Shown piece after piece: positions 47,535 to 57,492 of a stretch of 64,000 nucleotides of DNA. The stretch lies in contig NZ_JAFBDO010000007.1 of assembly GCF_016908295.1 (NCBI RefSeq), positions 98,523 to 162,522 of the forward strand, read 5' to 3'. A model generated the notes under the pieces. That model was given only the letters and a program-made list of their open reading frames with translations, did not search any database and was not told the origin of the DNA. The position numbers and the translations under genes are program-made. Source of the DNA: Thalassobacillus pellis (lineage in GTDB: Bacteria; Bacillota; Bacilli; Bacillales; Halobacillaceae). Position 1 is the stretch's first letter. The number at the start of each line of letters is the position of its first letter.

Positions 47535-49355
47535 ATGGCTGGACACATCCCGGAGGAAACCATAGAAGAAATCAGGAAATCCAACGACATCGTTGATGTA
47601 GTCGGTGAATATGTCCAACTGAAAAAGCAGGGCAGAAATTATTTTGGTCTTTGCCCATTCCACGGAGAGAAGACGCCTTCATTCTCTGTTTCTCCGGACA
47701 AGCAGATTTTTCACTGCTTTGGATGCGGAAAAGGTGGAAATGCTTTTACTTTTCTGATGGAGCTTGAGGGATATGATTTTCTTCAAGCGGTGAGTCACCT
47801 GGCGGAAAAAAGCGGGCATCAAATATCGGAACAAATAGCCTCAAGAGAGCAGGCTTCTCCTAAAAATGAAGAAGACCAAAGCATCCTCGAAGCACATCAA
47901 TGGCTTGGAAAGCTCTATCATCATTTGTTGAAACACACGAAAGAGGGAAAAGAAGCCTTGGACTACTTAATGTCCCGTGGTTTTACAGAAGATATGATTG
48001 ATCGCTTCCAACTTGGTTATGCCCCGAATTCAAAAACATTTGTGGTAGAGTTCCTGGAGAAAAAAGGCTTCCATAGTCAACTGATGGCTAAAGCAGGATT
48101 GCTAAGTGTAAATGATTCCGGAGAATACACAGACCGTTTTCGAGGGCGTGTGATTTTCCCGATCCGTAACCACTTGGGTAAAACTGTGGCTTTTGGCGGG
48201 AGAAGTATCAGGGATCAGGAGCCTAAATATTTGAACAGTCCTGAAACTTCTCTGTTCCATAAAGGAAAGCTTCTGTATAATTTTGACCTGGCCAGAAGTG
48301 CAATAAGGAAAGAAGAGTCCATTGTACTTTTTGAAGGTTATGTGGATGTAATATCTGCTTACCAGGCAGGGGTACAGAATGGTGTAGGAACATTAGGTAC
48401 TTCCATAACGGAGCAACAGGCGAAGCTGATACGGAGATATGTGGAACAAGCGATTATCTGTTATGATGGCGATAAAGCCGGTATCGAGGCAACTGTAAAA
48501 GCATCCCGTCTTTTAAAAAACACTGGCTGCAGCGTGAAAGTGGCACGACTTCCAGATGGCATGGATCCCGATGATTTCATTAAAGAATTTGGAGCAGAGC
48601 GATTTTTGAGGGAAGTCATCCAAGCCAGTGATACTTTTATGGCTTTTATGATGCGTTACTTGAGGAGAGATTATAACCTCCAATTAGAAGGGGATCGCAT
48701 TGCTTATGTCGAAAAAGTAGTCAAGGAGATAGCAGGCCTTGATAAGGCTATTGAAAGAGAGCATTATTTACGAGAACTTGCGAATGATTTTGAGCTCTCA
48801 TTAGAAACACTTAAAACAGAAACACTCCAGTACAGGAAGAAAAGTGGATACAAGCAGGATAGCCAAAGCCAGAAAAACTATTCTGGCAACACATGGAATA
48901 ACACCTCAGAAAAGAAACTGCTGCCTGCTTTCCACAATGCTGAACGTACTTTAATTGCATATATGTTGAAAGATGCGAATATCGCAGATAAAGTCCAGGA
49001 TGAGCTAGGCGGAGGCTTCAATATCAACGACCACCAGGTGATTGTCACTTACTTGTATGCTTATTATGAAGAAGGCAATGAACCTGATGTCAGTCACTTT
49101 GTTGAAATGCTTCCGGACAATGGTTTGAAAAGCCTGGTTATCAAGCTTGCGATGATGCCTGTCCAGGATGAAATATCCGATCGCGAAATCAATGATTATA
49201 TCCGGCTGATCCGTACAGAGCACAGTGATAAGCAGGGTATAAAGTCATTAGAGGAGCAGCAGAAACAGGCTGAGCAGCAAAACGATCCGATCAAGGCAGC
49301 TGAAATTGCCATGAAAATAATACAGTTGAAAAGGCAACTGAAAGGTTCATATTAA
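47535..49355 (+). CDS. dnaG: DNA primase DnaG
   Basis: 606 residues. Zinc-binding domain with C40, H43, C61, C64 (LCPFHGEKTPSFSVS, FHCFGCGKGGN), RNA polymerase core with TOPRIM motifs VLFEGYVDVISA and CYDGDKAG, and the C-terminal helicase-binding domain. ATG 47535 is chosen because GGTGAT at 47526-47531 serves as its ribosome site; ATG 47523 overlaps it. Confidence 0.96.
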   Translation: MAGHIPEETIEEIRKSNDIVDVVGEYVQLKKQGRNYFGLCPFHGEKTPSFSVSPDKQIFHCFGCGKGGNAFTFLMELEGYDFLQAVSHLAEKSGHQISEQIASREQASPKNEEDQSILEAHQWLGKLYHHLLKHTKEGKEALDYLMSRGFTEDMIDRFQLGYAPNSKTFVVEFLEKKGFHSQLMAKAGLLSVNDSGEYTDRFRGRVIFPIRNHLGKTVAFGGRSIRDQEPKYLNSPETSLFHKGKLLYNFDLARSAIRKEESIVLFEGYVDVISAYQAGVQNGVGTLGTSITEQQAKLIRRYVEQAIICYDGDKAGIEATVKASRLLKNTGCSVKVARLPDGMDPDDFIKEFGAERFLREVIQASDTFMAFMMRYLRRDYNLQLEGDRIAYVEKVVKEIAGLDKAIEREHYLRELANDFELSLETLKTETLQYRKKSGYKQDSQSQKNYSGNTWNNTSEKKLLPAFHNAERTLIAYMLKDANIADKVQDELGGGFNINDHQVIVTYLYAYYEEGNEPDVSHFVEMLPDNGLKSLVIKLAMMPVQDEISDREINDYIRLIRTEHSDKQGIKSLEEQQKQAEQQNDPIKAAEIAMKIIQLKRQLKGSY

Positions 49356-49391
49356 AGATAGTCGTGGATTTGTTTGGAAGGAGGGGGACTC

Positions 49392-50510
49392 ATGGCAGAT
49401 AAGCCATTACGTTCAAAAGAAGCCGAAAGCGAACTTACGCTGGAACAAGCTAAAGACCAATTGCTTGAGATGGGGAAAAAGCGTGGAGTTTTAGCATATG
49501 AAGAAGTTGCTGAAAGATTATCCAGTTTCGAACTGGAATCGGAGCAAATGGATGAATTTTATGAGTACCTGAATGAGCAGGGTGTAGAAGTAATCGGGAA
49601 TTCAGAGGAAGACCCTAATATGCAACAATTAAATAAAGAAGAAGAGTTCGATCTAAACGATTTAAGTGTTCCGCCAGGTGTGAAAATCAATGATCCTGTA
49701 CGGATGTACCTTAAAGAAATAGGGCGGGTGAACCTTCTGTCTGCCAACGATGAAATCGACCTTGCCCAGCGTATTGAGGAAGGTGACGAGGAATCAAAAA
49801 GACAATTGGCAGAAGCTAACCTCAGGCTGGTTGTTAGTATTGCAAAACGCTATGTAGGTAGAGGAATGCTATTCCTGGATCTGATTCAGGAAGGGAACAT
49901 GGGTCTGATCAAGGCAGTAGAAAAATTCGACTATCGTAAAGGGTACAAGTTCAGCACCTATGCTACTTGGTGGATCAGACAGGCTATTACTCGTGCTATT
50001 GCTGACCAGGCTCGTACTATCCGGATACCTGTCCATATGGTGGAAACGATCAATAAATTGATTCGTGTCCAGCGTCAATTGCTGCAGGATTTCGGAAGAG
50101 AACCGACACCGGAAGAAATCGGTGAAGAAATGGAGCTTTCTCCTGACAAAGTAAGAGAAATTCTGAAAATTGCCCAGGAGCCTGTATCGTTAGAAACCCC
50201 CATCGGGGAAGAAGATGACTCACATCTTGGCGATTTCATCGAAGACCAGGAAGCGACATCTCCATCTGATCACGCTGCCTATGAGCTGTTGAAAGAACAG
50301 CTTGAAGATGTCCTGGATACACTTACTGACCGTGAAGAAAACGTACTAAGACTCCGTTTTGGACTCGATGATGGACGTACACGCACCCTTGAGGAAGTCG
50401 GGAAAGTCTTTGGTGTTACACGGGAGCGTATCCGTCAGATTGAAGCAAAAGCCTTGCGTAAACTGCGTCATCCAAGCCGCAGTAAACGGCTGAAAGACTT
50501 TTTGGAATAG
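49392..50510 (+). CDS. sigA: RNA polymerase sigma factor SigA (RpoD)
   Basis: 372 residues. Region 1.1 (about 1-70), 1.2 ([12 protein letters not shown]), region 2 with [20 protein letters not shown] and [15 protein letters not shown], region 3 ([10 protein letters not shown]) and region 4 ([20 protein letters not shown]) ending in [14 protein letters not shown]. Housekeeping sigma factor. Start ATG 49392 after GGAGGGGG; an in-frame upstream ATG lies before that site. Confidence 0.98.
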   Translation: MADKPLRSKEAESELTLEQAKDQLLEMGKKRGVLAYEEVAERLSSFELESEQMDEFYEYLNEQGVEVIGNSEEDPNMQQLNKEEEFDLNDLSVPPGVKINDPVRMYLKEIGRVNLLSANDEIDLAQRIEEGDEESKRQLAEANLRLVVSIAKRYVGRGMLFLDLIQEGNMGLIKAVEKFDYRKGYKFSTYATWWIRQAITRAIADQARTIRIPVHMVETINKLIRVQRQLLQDFGREPTPEEIGEEMELSPDKVREILKIAQEPVSLETPIGEEDDSHLGDFIEDQEATSPSDHAAYELLKEQLEDVLDTLTDREENVLRLRFGLDDGRTRTLEEVGKVFGVTRERIRQIEAKALRKLRHPSRSKRLKDFLE

Positions 50511-50526
50511 AATTTTTGAATATGAG

Positions 50527-50563
50527 GCCAGGAGGCAATGGGGTTTGTTCATTGACTTCTGGC
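50527..50563 (+). terminator. Probable terminator after sigA
   Basis: GCCAGGAGGCAATG pairs with CATTGACTTCTGGC (14 bp, one mismatch, one G-U). The following bases are T-rich but not a clean run. The remaining gap to 50930 (about 370 bases) is AT-rich with no convincing gene; a likely -10 for cccA, TAAAAT, lies near 50865. Confidence 0.55.
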
Positions 50564-50930
50564 TTGTATATTGAGTATTTACAATGTGAGTATGGTTACT
50601 TTCTAATAGTTCTGGCTAAAGAAGGTTACAATATGGAAGAAAGTGTAGATTCTCATTACTTGTCATTTATTTTACTGAAACGGCTTTCATTATGCAAACA
50701 GTCATTTTGTCGATTTATGTTTTTGATGTAGTTGCAGCTTTTTTTAGAGACAAATATCTATATCTTTTCTAGGGTAATCAGAATAGTCACTTGCCTATTA
50801 CTACTGTGGGCATCGTTTTTGTAACTTTTTTACGTTATCTCTTTTCTATCTATGAAATTTACAGTAAAATAAGTGTAGTTTGTATTTTAGAGAATGATCC
50901 TGTGGGAATACATAAGGAGGAAATGAACAT

Positions 50931-51293
50931 ATGAGAAGAAACCCAGTCATCCCATTCGCAATCATCGCAGTATTAGGGATCCTAACTATGTTTGTCATTT
51001 CTTGGGTCGGTGTTGACCAACACAAAGCAATTGAAAATGGTGGAAAAGGCGGAGGAGAAGAGCAGGCTGCCTCAACAGATCCAGAAGCTATCTTCAAAAA
51101 CAACTGTGCCAGCTGCCATGGAGCAGACTTGTCGGGTGGTACAGGGCCAAACCTACAGAAGGTTGGAAGCAGATACTCCAAAGAACAAATCAAGGAAATA
51201 ATTATCAATGGTAAAGGACAAGCTATGCCAGCAGGTCTGATTCCAGCTGAAGAAGCCGCAATTGTTGCGGAATGGTTGTCGAAAAAGAAATAA
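50931..51293 (+). CDS. cccA: Membrane-anchored cytochrome c-550
   Basis: 120 residues. N-terminal membrane anchor (about 7-27), a Gly/Glu-rich linker and a single c-type heme domain: CxxCH is C59-C62-H63 ([14 protein letters not shown]), with the distal methionine in GQAMPAGL. Small electron carrier on the outer face of the membrane. Strong ribosome site AAGGAGG. Sits after sigA as in B. subtilis. Confidence 0.94.
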   Translation: MRRNPVIPFAIIAVLGILTMFVISWVGVDQHKAIENGGKGGGEEQAASTDPEAIFKNNCASCHGADLSGGTGPNLQKVGSRYSKEQIKEIIINGKGQAMPAGLIPAEEAAIVAEWLSKKK

Positions 51294-51302
51294 TGAAAAG
51301 AT

Positions 51303-51336
51303 AAAGCTTTCTGGATTTTTTTCAGAAAGCTTTTCT
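51303..51336 (+). terminator. Terminator of cccA
   Basis: AAAGCTTTCTG / CAGAAAGCTTTT with a T-rich loop. The following 51337-51554 stretch shows no recognisable gene; a 24-codon frame from 51400 has no ribosome site. Confidence 0.85.
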
Positions 51337-51554
51337 TTATATGAAATGGTTCTTTTAAAACCCTATAAAACATTTTACTTGGAACAATGGGCGTTATTAT
51401 GTCGGTGCCACAAGAATTCATATGGAGCGGATGCCTCCAAGCCGTTTGTGCTCGAGTATTATTAATTGTCTGATCAATAAAAAGGTATCTGGCCATGGCA
51501 GGCGTTTTGTCAGGTCAGATCTTTAGTTTTACAGAGATAAGGATGAGGAAAAGG

Positions 51555-52259
51555 ATGAATGAACAAGTGTTATCATTACGTTTGCAGGTAGTGGCGGACC
51601 AATTGCCTGCTGGAGCAAATTTCGCTGATATCGGATCTGATCATGCGTATCTGCCTTGTTATGTCTGTTTGAATGATTCAGATGCAAAAGCGATTGCTGG
51701 CGAAGTGAATGAAGGGCCATACCAAAGCGCTCTGCGAGAAGTGAAGGAACATAACCTGGAAGGACGTATATCTGTCCGGAAAGGCGATGGCTTATCTGTT
51801 GTGAAGCCTGGGGAAGCGGAGCAGGTGGTTATTGCGGGAATGGGAGGTACTTTGATTGCTGAAATTCTCGAGAAAGGAATAGAGGTGCTTGACTATACAG
51901 ACAGGGTCATCGCCCAGCCGAATGTTGATGCAAAATCGGTCCGAAAATGGCTGATAGCCAATGGATTTCAAATAACCGGTGAAAAAATAGTAGAAGAAGG
52001 AGGGCATATATACGAGATAGTCATCGCCGACCGCTCTGAAGGTTATCATAATGATACATTTTCTGAGCGGGAATTATACTTCGGTCCTTTTTTATTGAAA
52101 GAGAAGAGTGATATTTTCAGAAAAAAATGGGAAGAAGAGAACCAGAAGCTGAAGTACGTCTTTTCACAAATGAGGAAAGCATCTAAGCCTGACAATCAGA
52201 AACTTGACCGTATACAAAAAGAAATAAAATGGATTGAGGAGGTTCTGGAAAATGGCTGA
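51555..52259 (+). CDS. trmK: tRNA (adenine22-N1)-methyltransferase TrmK
   Basis: 234 residues. SAM-binding motif I in FADIGSDHAYLPCYVC, then AIAGEVNEGPYQSA, ISVRKGDGLSVVKPGEAEQVVIAGMGGTLI and LIAQPNVDAKSVRKWL (in part QPN), the catalytic region of the family. Makes m1A22 in certain tRNAs; B. subtilis name YqfN. Start ATG 51555, after GAGG; upstream in-frame codons lack a better site. Overlaps the next gene by 8 bases. Confidence 0.92.
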   Translation: MNEQVLSLRLQVVADQLPAGANFADIGSDHAYLPCYVCLNDSDAKAIAGEVNEGPYQSALREVKEHNLEGRISVRKGDGLSVVKPGEAEQVVIAGMGGTLIAEILEKGIEVLDYTDRVIAQPNVDAKSVRKWLIANGFQITGEKIVEEGGHIYEIVIADRSEGYHNDTFSERELYFGPFLLKEKSDIFRKKWEEENQKLKYVFSQMRKASKPDNQKLDRIQKEIKWIEEVLENG

Positions 52260-53370
52260 AACAATTACTGTTGCGCAAATCATTGAAACTTTTGAGCAAT
52301 GGTCCCCTAAACGGCTTGCATTTGACTGGGACAAGGTTGGTCTACAGGTCGGGACACATGATAAACCTGTTAAAAAGGTGATGGTTACCTTAGATGTAAT
52401 GGAAAATGTTGTGGATGAAGCAATAGAGAAACAGGTTGATCTGATCATTGCTCACCACCCGGTTATTTTCAAGCCTTTAGAGAAAATCGAAACAAATGAC
52501 CCTAAGGGCCGTGTAATAAAAAAACTGCTGGTAAATGATATTGCTGTCTATGCAGCTCATACGAATCTCGATATAGCTGAAGGCGGGGTCAATGACGCAC
52601 TGGCAGAAACACTAGGCATTACCAGTACAAGACCTTTCCTTGAAACAGAAAAAGACAACTTAATCAAGCTTACTGTGTTTGTTCCGGAGGATCACGAAGA
52701 AACAGTAAGGCAAGCAGTCCATGATGCAGGTGCAGGGCACATTGGAGATTATAGCCACGCATCCTTTACAATGCCGGGTAAAGGAAGATTTATGCCTACT
52801 AATGAAGCGTCTCCTTATATTGGGAAAGCTGGTGAACTCGAGATTGTCGATGAACGGCGGATTGAGGTCCTGCTGCCTCAGTCTAAACTTGAGAGAGTAC
52901 TTCATGCCATGAAGGAGGCGCATCCATATGAGGAAGTTGCGTATGATATCTATACATTGCAAAACGCCGGGAAACCATTTGGTGTCGGAAGGATCGGAAC
53001 CCTTCCTAAGCCACTGAGGCTTAAAGATTTTTGCGAACAGGTGAAGAAAAAACTCTCTGTACCAGCACTGCGGGTTATCGGAAATCTTGAAGATACCATT
53101 GAGACAGTAGCTATCTTGGGGGGAAGTGGAGAAAAATACATCCAGCATGCTAAAACTCAGGGAGCTGATGTGTATATTACAGGAGATTTAACGCTTCATC
53201 CTGCCCAGGAGGCGCTTGAACTTGGAATAAATGTCATCGACCCAGGTCATCATGTTGAAAAAGTGATGAAACAGGCTGTTAAGAATTATTTAGAAAATAG
53301 TCTAAGTGAATATAACGTGACAGAAGTCATTGTTTCGGAGTCGAACACAGAGCCTTTCCAATTTATCTAA
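52252..53370 (+). CDS. yqfO: Nif3-like dinuclear metal center hexameric protein (YqfO)
   Basis: 372 residues. NIF3 domain split by an inserted PII-like (CutA-type) domain in the middle (about 130-235), the form typical of Firmicutes. Metal-binding residues appear in IIAHHPVIF, AAHTNLD and the C-terminal DPGHHVEK. Often annotated GTP cyclohydrolase I type 2, but that activity is doubtful. Overlaps trmK, so probably coupled. Confidence 0.9.
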   Translation: MAETITVAQIIETFEQWSPKRLAFDWDKVGLQVGTHDKPVKKVMVTLDVMENVVDEAIEKQVDLIIAHHPVIFKPLEKIETNDPKGRVIKKLLVNDIAVYAAHTNLDIAEGGVNDALAETLGITSTRPFLETEKDNLIKLTVFVPEDHEETVRQAVHDAGAGHIGDYSHASFTMPGKGRFMPTNEASPYIGKAGELEIVDERRIEVLLPQSKLERVLHAMKEAHPYEEVAYDIYTLQNAGKPFGVGRIGTLPKPLRLKDFCEQVKKKLSVPALRVIGNLEDTIETVAILGGSGEKYIQHAKTQGADVYITGDLTLHPAQEALELGINVIDPGHHVEKVMKQAVKNYLENSLSEYNVTEVIVSESNTEPFQFI

Positions 53371-53375
53371 CAAAA

Positions 53376-53414
53376 AAAGAGGTCTGACCAGTATCATACT
53401 GGTCAGACCTCTTT
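53376..53414. terminator. Bidirectional terminator between yqfO and ispH
   Basis: AAAGAGGTCTGACCAGT / ACTGGTCAGACCTCTTT, a perfect 17-bp stem with 5-base loop, between convergent genes. Confidence 0.96.
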
Positions 53415-53418
53415 AGTT

Positions 53419-54369
53419 TTAGGCTTTTTTCTTCGTTTTCACTTTAGGAAGGATTTTTTTCTGTTCAACTTTCGATTCTCTTACCCATGTATTTTCATCT
53501 TTTGGATCAAAGCTTTCGATAAAGCGGATAACCTCTTTTGTAATGGGGGTGGGTGTTGATGCGCCAGCAGTAACTGCGACTTTTTCGACACCTTCCAGCC
53601 ATTCGAGCTCAATTTCAGAAACATCTGCAATACGGTATGCCTCTGTGCCGGCGATTTCCTTAGAAACCTGGGCCAAACGGTTGGAGTTATTGCTTCGTGG
53701 ATCACCTACGACAAGAGTTAAGTCAGCATCCTTAGCCTGCTCAGAGACAGCTTCCTGACGTACCTGAGTAGCCATGCATATTTCCTGATGCAGCTCAACT
53801 TGTGGATATTTTTCTTTAATTTCCTGCATTACATCATAGACATCCCACTGGCTCATGGTTGTCTGGTTGGTTACCAGAAGTTTGTCGTGAGTGATTTGAA
53901 GCTCAGCAACATCCTCTTCTGTCTGTACAAGGTGGACCTTCCCAGGAGCAACACCTACAGCACCTTCAGGCTCGGGATGCCCTTTTTTACCGATATAAAT
54001 AACTTCATACCCTTCAGCAACTCGATCTCTGATCAGGTTATGGGTATTAGTAACGTCAGGGCAGGTAGCATCAAGTACAGTCAGTCCTTTTTCTTCAGCC
54101 CGCTTTTTCACTTCGGGTGATACCCCGTGGGCGGTGAAAATTACCGTACCATCATTGATGCCTTCTAATATATCTAAACGGTTTGATCCATCAAGCGTTT
54201 TAATCCCTTGTTCTTCAAAAGCTTCTGTTACATGACGATTGTGCACAATCATTCCCAGTATATAAATAGGTCGTGGTAGATTGGGGTCTTTTGACGCGTT
54301 CTGGGCAATTACCATGGCATCAACCACCCCATAGCAATAGCCGCGCGGTGCGATTTTTATTACTTCCAT
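53419..54369 (-). CDS. ispH: 4-hydroxy-3-methylbut-2-enyl diphosphate reductase
   Basis: 316 residues, last step of the MEP isoprenoid pathway, giving IPP and DMAPP. Iron-sulfur cysteines: [24 protein letters not shown] and [12 protein letters not shown]; the catalytic [10 protein letters not shown] and the SNNSNRLAQ substrate loop are also present. Ends in a lysine-rich tail. It is the only minus-strand gene in its neighbourhood, as in B. subtilis (yqfP). Confidence 0.96.
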   Translation of the reverse strand: MEVIKIAPRGYCYGVVDAMVIAQNASKDPNLPRPIYILGMIVHNRHVTEAFEEQGIKTLDGSNRLDILEGINDGTVIFTAHGVSPEVKKRAEEKGLTVLDATCPDVTNTHNLIRDRVAEGYEVIYIGKKGHPEPEGAVGVAPGKVHLVQTEEDVAELQITHDKLLVTNQTTMSQWDVYDVMQEIKEKYPQVELHQEICMATQVRQEAVSEQAKDADLTLVVGDPRSNNSNRLAQVSKEIAGTEAYRIADVSEIELEWLEGVEKVAVTAGASTPTPITKEVIRFIESFDPKDENTWVRESKVEQKKILPKVKTKKKA

Positions 54370-54532
54370 GCTTGCATTTCCCCCTCTGGTTTAGAAAAAA
54401 ATAAATGAACAACACTTTTATTATAAAGGGAATTGCACGTGATGACAAAGGGATCGATTACTCCTATCGTGCATTTCCTCCCACTCTTTATTATAATAGG
54501 TAGAGAAGTTCGATAAATAAAGGAGTTAATAC

Positions 54533-55849
54533 ATGAAAAATCATGAGTTCAATCAATATGCGATTCACCCTGTTGTCAGTGAAATAATCGATAAATATGA
54601 GTTTAAAAAGCCGACTCCAATTCAGCAGGAAGTTATTCCAGCGGCTTTGCGTGGCGAAAACATCATTGGCCAGTCCCATACTGGTTCAGGTAAAACTCTT
54701 GCATATCTATTGCCGCTTTTTAATAATATCGATGAGACAAAAAGCCAGGTGCAATTTGTAGTAACAGCGCCGACAAGAGAACTTGCGATCCAGATTTATG
54801 ATGAAGTACGGAAATGTATTCACTATGCGGATAAAGAAAACCGCTGGCGTGCCAAATTGTTGATTGGCGGAACGGATAAGCATAAAACCATGGAAAAATT
54901 GAAAGATCAGCCGCATATCGTAGTAGGCACACCTGGGAGAATCCTTGACCTTGTCAAAGAAGAAGCCCTGGATTTATATCATGCTAACGCCTTTGTTCTG
55001 GATGAAGCTGATTTGATGCTTGATCTCGGCTTTATTGAAGACGTGGATCAAATATTGCTGCGGATGGACCAAGAGGTTCAGACATTGGTATTTTCAGCAA
55101 CCATACCGGAAAGGCTGCAGCCTTTCCTGAAAAAATATTTGACCAATCCTACTTATGTAAAAATTCAAGACGACACACCATCCCCGGCATCTATGGAGCA
55201 CCGCCTTATCCCTTTACGTCATCGTTCAGAAGCGGAGATTATTATCCGGATATCAGAAGTTATCCAGCCTTATCTGGCAATCATTTTCACAAATGGAAAA
55301 GAACTGGCTGATAAGCTCGCCCAAGAGTTACAGGAAAAAGGAATGGAAATCGGTCTTATTCATGGTGGACTTTCCCCACGAGAAAGAAAACGTGTACTAA
55401 AAGAGATTCAAAACCTTCGTTATCAGTACATTGTAGCGACTGATCTTGCATCCAGGGGAATAGATATCAAGGGAGTAAGTCACGTCATCAATGCCCAATT
55501 GCCCAAAGAAGAGGAATTTTATATCCACAGAGTAGGACGTACGGCGAGGGCGGGTCTTGCTGGAACAGCTATCAACCTTTATCATGAGGATGATCTGCCG
55601 CTTATCCAGAAGCTCGAAAAGAAAGGTTTGAAGTTCGATTTTTATGACATTCGTAATGGGGAGTGGAAAGAAGTCAAGGCCCATGACGAGCGTCAAAAAC
55701 GCGAAAAGAAAGAATCCGATATAGAAAAACAGGCATGGAATCAGGTAAAGAAGCCGAAGAAAGTGAAGCCCGGTTACAAGAAAAAAATGAAACGGCAGGC
55801 AGAGAAAAATATCAAAAAAATAAAACGTAATAATTATAAAAAGAAATAA
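54533..55849 (+). CDS. cshB: DEAD-box RNA helicase CshB
   Basis: 438 residues. Q motif with PTPIQQEVIPAALRG, motif I SHTGSGKT, Ia APTRELA, II VLDEADLML, III SATIPE, and C-terminal helicase motifs (IFTNGKELADKLA, ATDLASRGIDI, HRVGRTARAG). A very basic tail (about 390-438) follows. Related to cold-shock helicases that unwind mRNA. Ribosome site AAAGGAG. The 163-base divergent gap to ispH contains an imperfect inverted repeat (GGAATTGCACG / CGTGCATTTCC). Confidence 0.93.
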   Translation: MKNHEFNQYAIHPVVSEIIDKYEFKKPTPIQQEVIPAALRGENIIGQSHTGSGKTLAYLLPLFNNIDETKSQVQFVVTAPTRELAIQIYDEVRKCIHYADKENRWRAKLLIGGTDKHKTMEKLKDQPHIVVGTPGRILDLVKEEALDLYHANAFVLDEADLMLDLGFIEDVDQILLRMDQEVQTLVFSATIPERLQPFLKKYLTNPTYVKIQDDTPSPASMEHRLIPLRHRSEAEIIIRISEVIQPYLAIIFTNGKELADKLAQELQEKGMEIGLIHGGLSPRERKRVLKEIQNLRYQYIVATDLASRGIDIKGVSHVINAQLPKEEEFYIHRVGRTARAGLAGTAINLYHEDDLPLIQKLEKKGLKFDFYDIRNGEWKEVKAHDERQKREKKESDIEKQAWNQVKKPKKVKPGYKKKMKRQAEKNIKKIKRNNYKKK

Positions 55850-55863
55850 CAGAGGTGTAGGAA

Positions 55864-56757
55864 ATGCTGAAAATAGGTTCACACGTTTCAATGAAAGGGA
55901 AAAAAATGCTCCTTGGCGCCAGTGAAGAAGCCGCTTCTTATCAGGCAAATACATTCATGATTTATACAGGGGCACCGCAGAATACCAGGAGACGCCCTAT
56001 CGAAGAGCTTAATATCGAGGCGGGCAGGGAGCACATGGAAGCAAATGAAATTAATGATATAGTCGTTCATGCTCCTTATATCATTAACGTAGGTAACACT
56101 ACAAAGCCAGAAACTTTCCAATTAGGTGTAGACTTTTTAAAAAATGAAATCATCCGGACGGAAGCGCTCGGGGCAGCGCAGATTGTTCTCCACCCTGGTT
56201 CACACGTCGGCGCCGGAGCAGATATGGGGATAGATAAGATCATTAATGGCTTGAATGAAGTGCTCCATAAAGACCAGAAAGTACAGATAGCATTGGAAAC
56301 AATGGCAGGAAAAGGATCAGAGTGCGGTCGTACGTTTGATGAACTTGCCAAAATCATTGATGGAGTCGACCTGGATGAAAAATTGTCAGTCTGCCTGGAT
56401 ACATGTCATATTCATGATGCTGGTTATGATGTCGTTAATGATTTTGATGGAGTGTTGAATGAATTCGATAAAATTATCGGACTGGACCGTTTAAAGGTCA
56501 TTCATGTTAATGACAGTAAAAACGAACGAGGAGCGAGAAAGGACAGGCACGAAAATATCGGGTTTGGCCATATCGGGTTTGATGCGTTAAGTTACGTTGT
56601 ACACCATCCTCAGTTAGAAGACCTTCCAAAGGTCCTGGAAACGCCATATGTAGGAGAAGATAAAAAAAATAAAAAGCCGCCTTACAGATTTGAAATAGAA
56701 ATGCTGAAGGAGAAGAAATTCGATCCTGGTTTAAAAGAAAAAATAATGCAGCAGTAA
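55864..56757 (+). CDS. nfo: Endonuclease IV (AP endonuclease)
   Basis: 297 residues, TIM-barrel enzyme that cuts 5' of abasic sites using three zinc ions. Motifs: [69 protein letters not shown] and LETPY. Complete. Starts 14 bases after cshB and ends at a strong terminator. B. subtilis name YqfS. Confidence 0.96.
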   Translation: MLKIGSHVSMKGKKMLLGASEEAASYQANTFMIYTGAPQNTRRRPIEELNIEAGREHMEANEINDIVVHAPYIINVGNTTKPETFQLGVDFLKNEIIRTEALGAAQIVLHPGSHVGAGADMGIDKIINGLNEVLHKDQKVQIALETMAGKGSECGRTFDELAKIIDGVDLDEKLSVCLDTCHIHDAGYDVVNDFDGVLNEFDKIIGLDRLKVIHVNDSKNERGARKDRHENIGFGHIGFDALSYVVHHPQLEDLPKVLETPYVGEDKKNKKPPYRFEIEMLKEKKFDPGLKEKIMQQ

Positions 56758-56799
56758 AAAAGTCACCGGTCTCTTAGAAAGAGGCTGGTGACTTTTTTT
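56756..56799 (+). terminator. Terminator of cshB-nfo
   Basis: AAAAAGTCACC / GGTGACTTTTTTT with an inner TCTCTT/AAGAGG arm. Confidence 0.9.
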
Positions 56800-56807
56800 G
56801 TGAAAAG

Positions 56808-56935
56808 GTCTTAATCCAATCCTCTCTGTGACACAAAAACGTCACGCCGAGGCTTGGCTTAAGCTAGTCGGGGGTGGACAAGGCACTTCCGCTTTTATAT
56901 CATCCAGTTCCAGCGCCTGCCTCCTCAAGGAAACT
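56808..56935 (+). repeat. GC-rich REP-like repeat, copy 3 (rearranged)
   Basis: 56808-56906 matches the part of copy 1 from GGTCTTAA to CTTCCGCTTTT, and 56907-56935 matches the part that should come first (TCCAGTTCCAGCGCCTGCC...). The two segments are therefore in swapped order, as from tandem copies with one end lost on each. No gene is seen in the rest of the gap to 57041. Confidence 0.75.
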
Positions 56936-57041
56936 AATGCATTCATAAAAGGATGAATACGAGTTTTTCTAAATGGAATAATTTACTTTCTTATTAACCC
57001 ACAGACAAAACAGTATGAAACGAAACATATGATATGAACTT

Positions 57042-57326
57042 TTAGTTAAGCAGGTGTCCAACACCATGTTCCTTAGCGACACGGTGAAGAATACGATTCA
57101 CATTGCTTGCAGTCTTCGGACTTGTTATCTGGGCTAATTTTTTCAGCATTATCATTCGTTCATCCGTATTGAACGGGTTATAGGAATTTCGCGACAATTC
57201 ATGGATGATTTGCTGGGCTTCTCTTTCGGAAATAGTTACATTGTACATTTTACTGTATTTCAACACATCTTTAACGGTTAACTGTTTCAGCTTTTGGGTA
57301 ACTATATGTTGTGCCAGGTTTTTCAA
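57042..57326 (-). CDS. yqfT: DUF2624 protein YqfT
   Basis: 94 residues, helical and basic: MKNLAQHIVTQKLKQLTVKD, YNVTISEREAQQIIHEL and ASNVNRILHRVAKEHG. Matches the small DUF2624 family at the yqfT position after nfo; function unknown. Start is TTG 57326 with GGGAGG about nine bases upstream. Confidence 0.85.
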   Translation of the reverse strand: MKNLAQHIVTQKLKQLTVKDVLKYSKMYNVTISEREAQQIIHELSRNSYNPFNTDERMIMLKKLAQITSPKTASNVNRILHRVAKEHGVGHLLN

Positions 57327-57492
57327 CTTAGCAGTCCTCCCTCATATAGGCTCTAAGCTAATTTATTCCTACATAACTGGAAACGTGTATGGTAACAATT
57401 GTTAAATGAAATATATCGATTGAATTCTCGGTTGGTGTCGTTTATCATCAGCAAACGAGACTCGAACTCTAATGATAAAAGAGGTGAACCAA

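Noticed and set aside
50516..50731. 71-codon frame after sigA
   Set aside because: Runs through the terminator hairpin, has no ribosome site and no family resemblance.
51262..51465. 67-codon frame across the cccA end and terminator
   Set aside because: Starts inside cccA in another frame and reads through the terminator stem.
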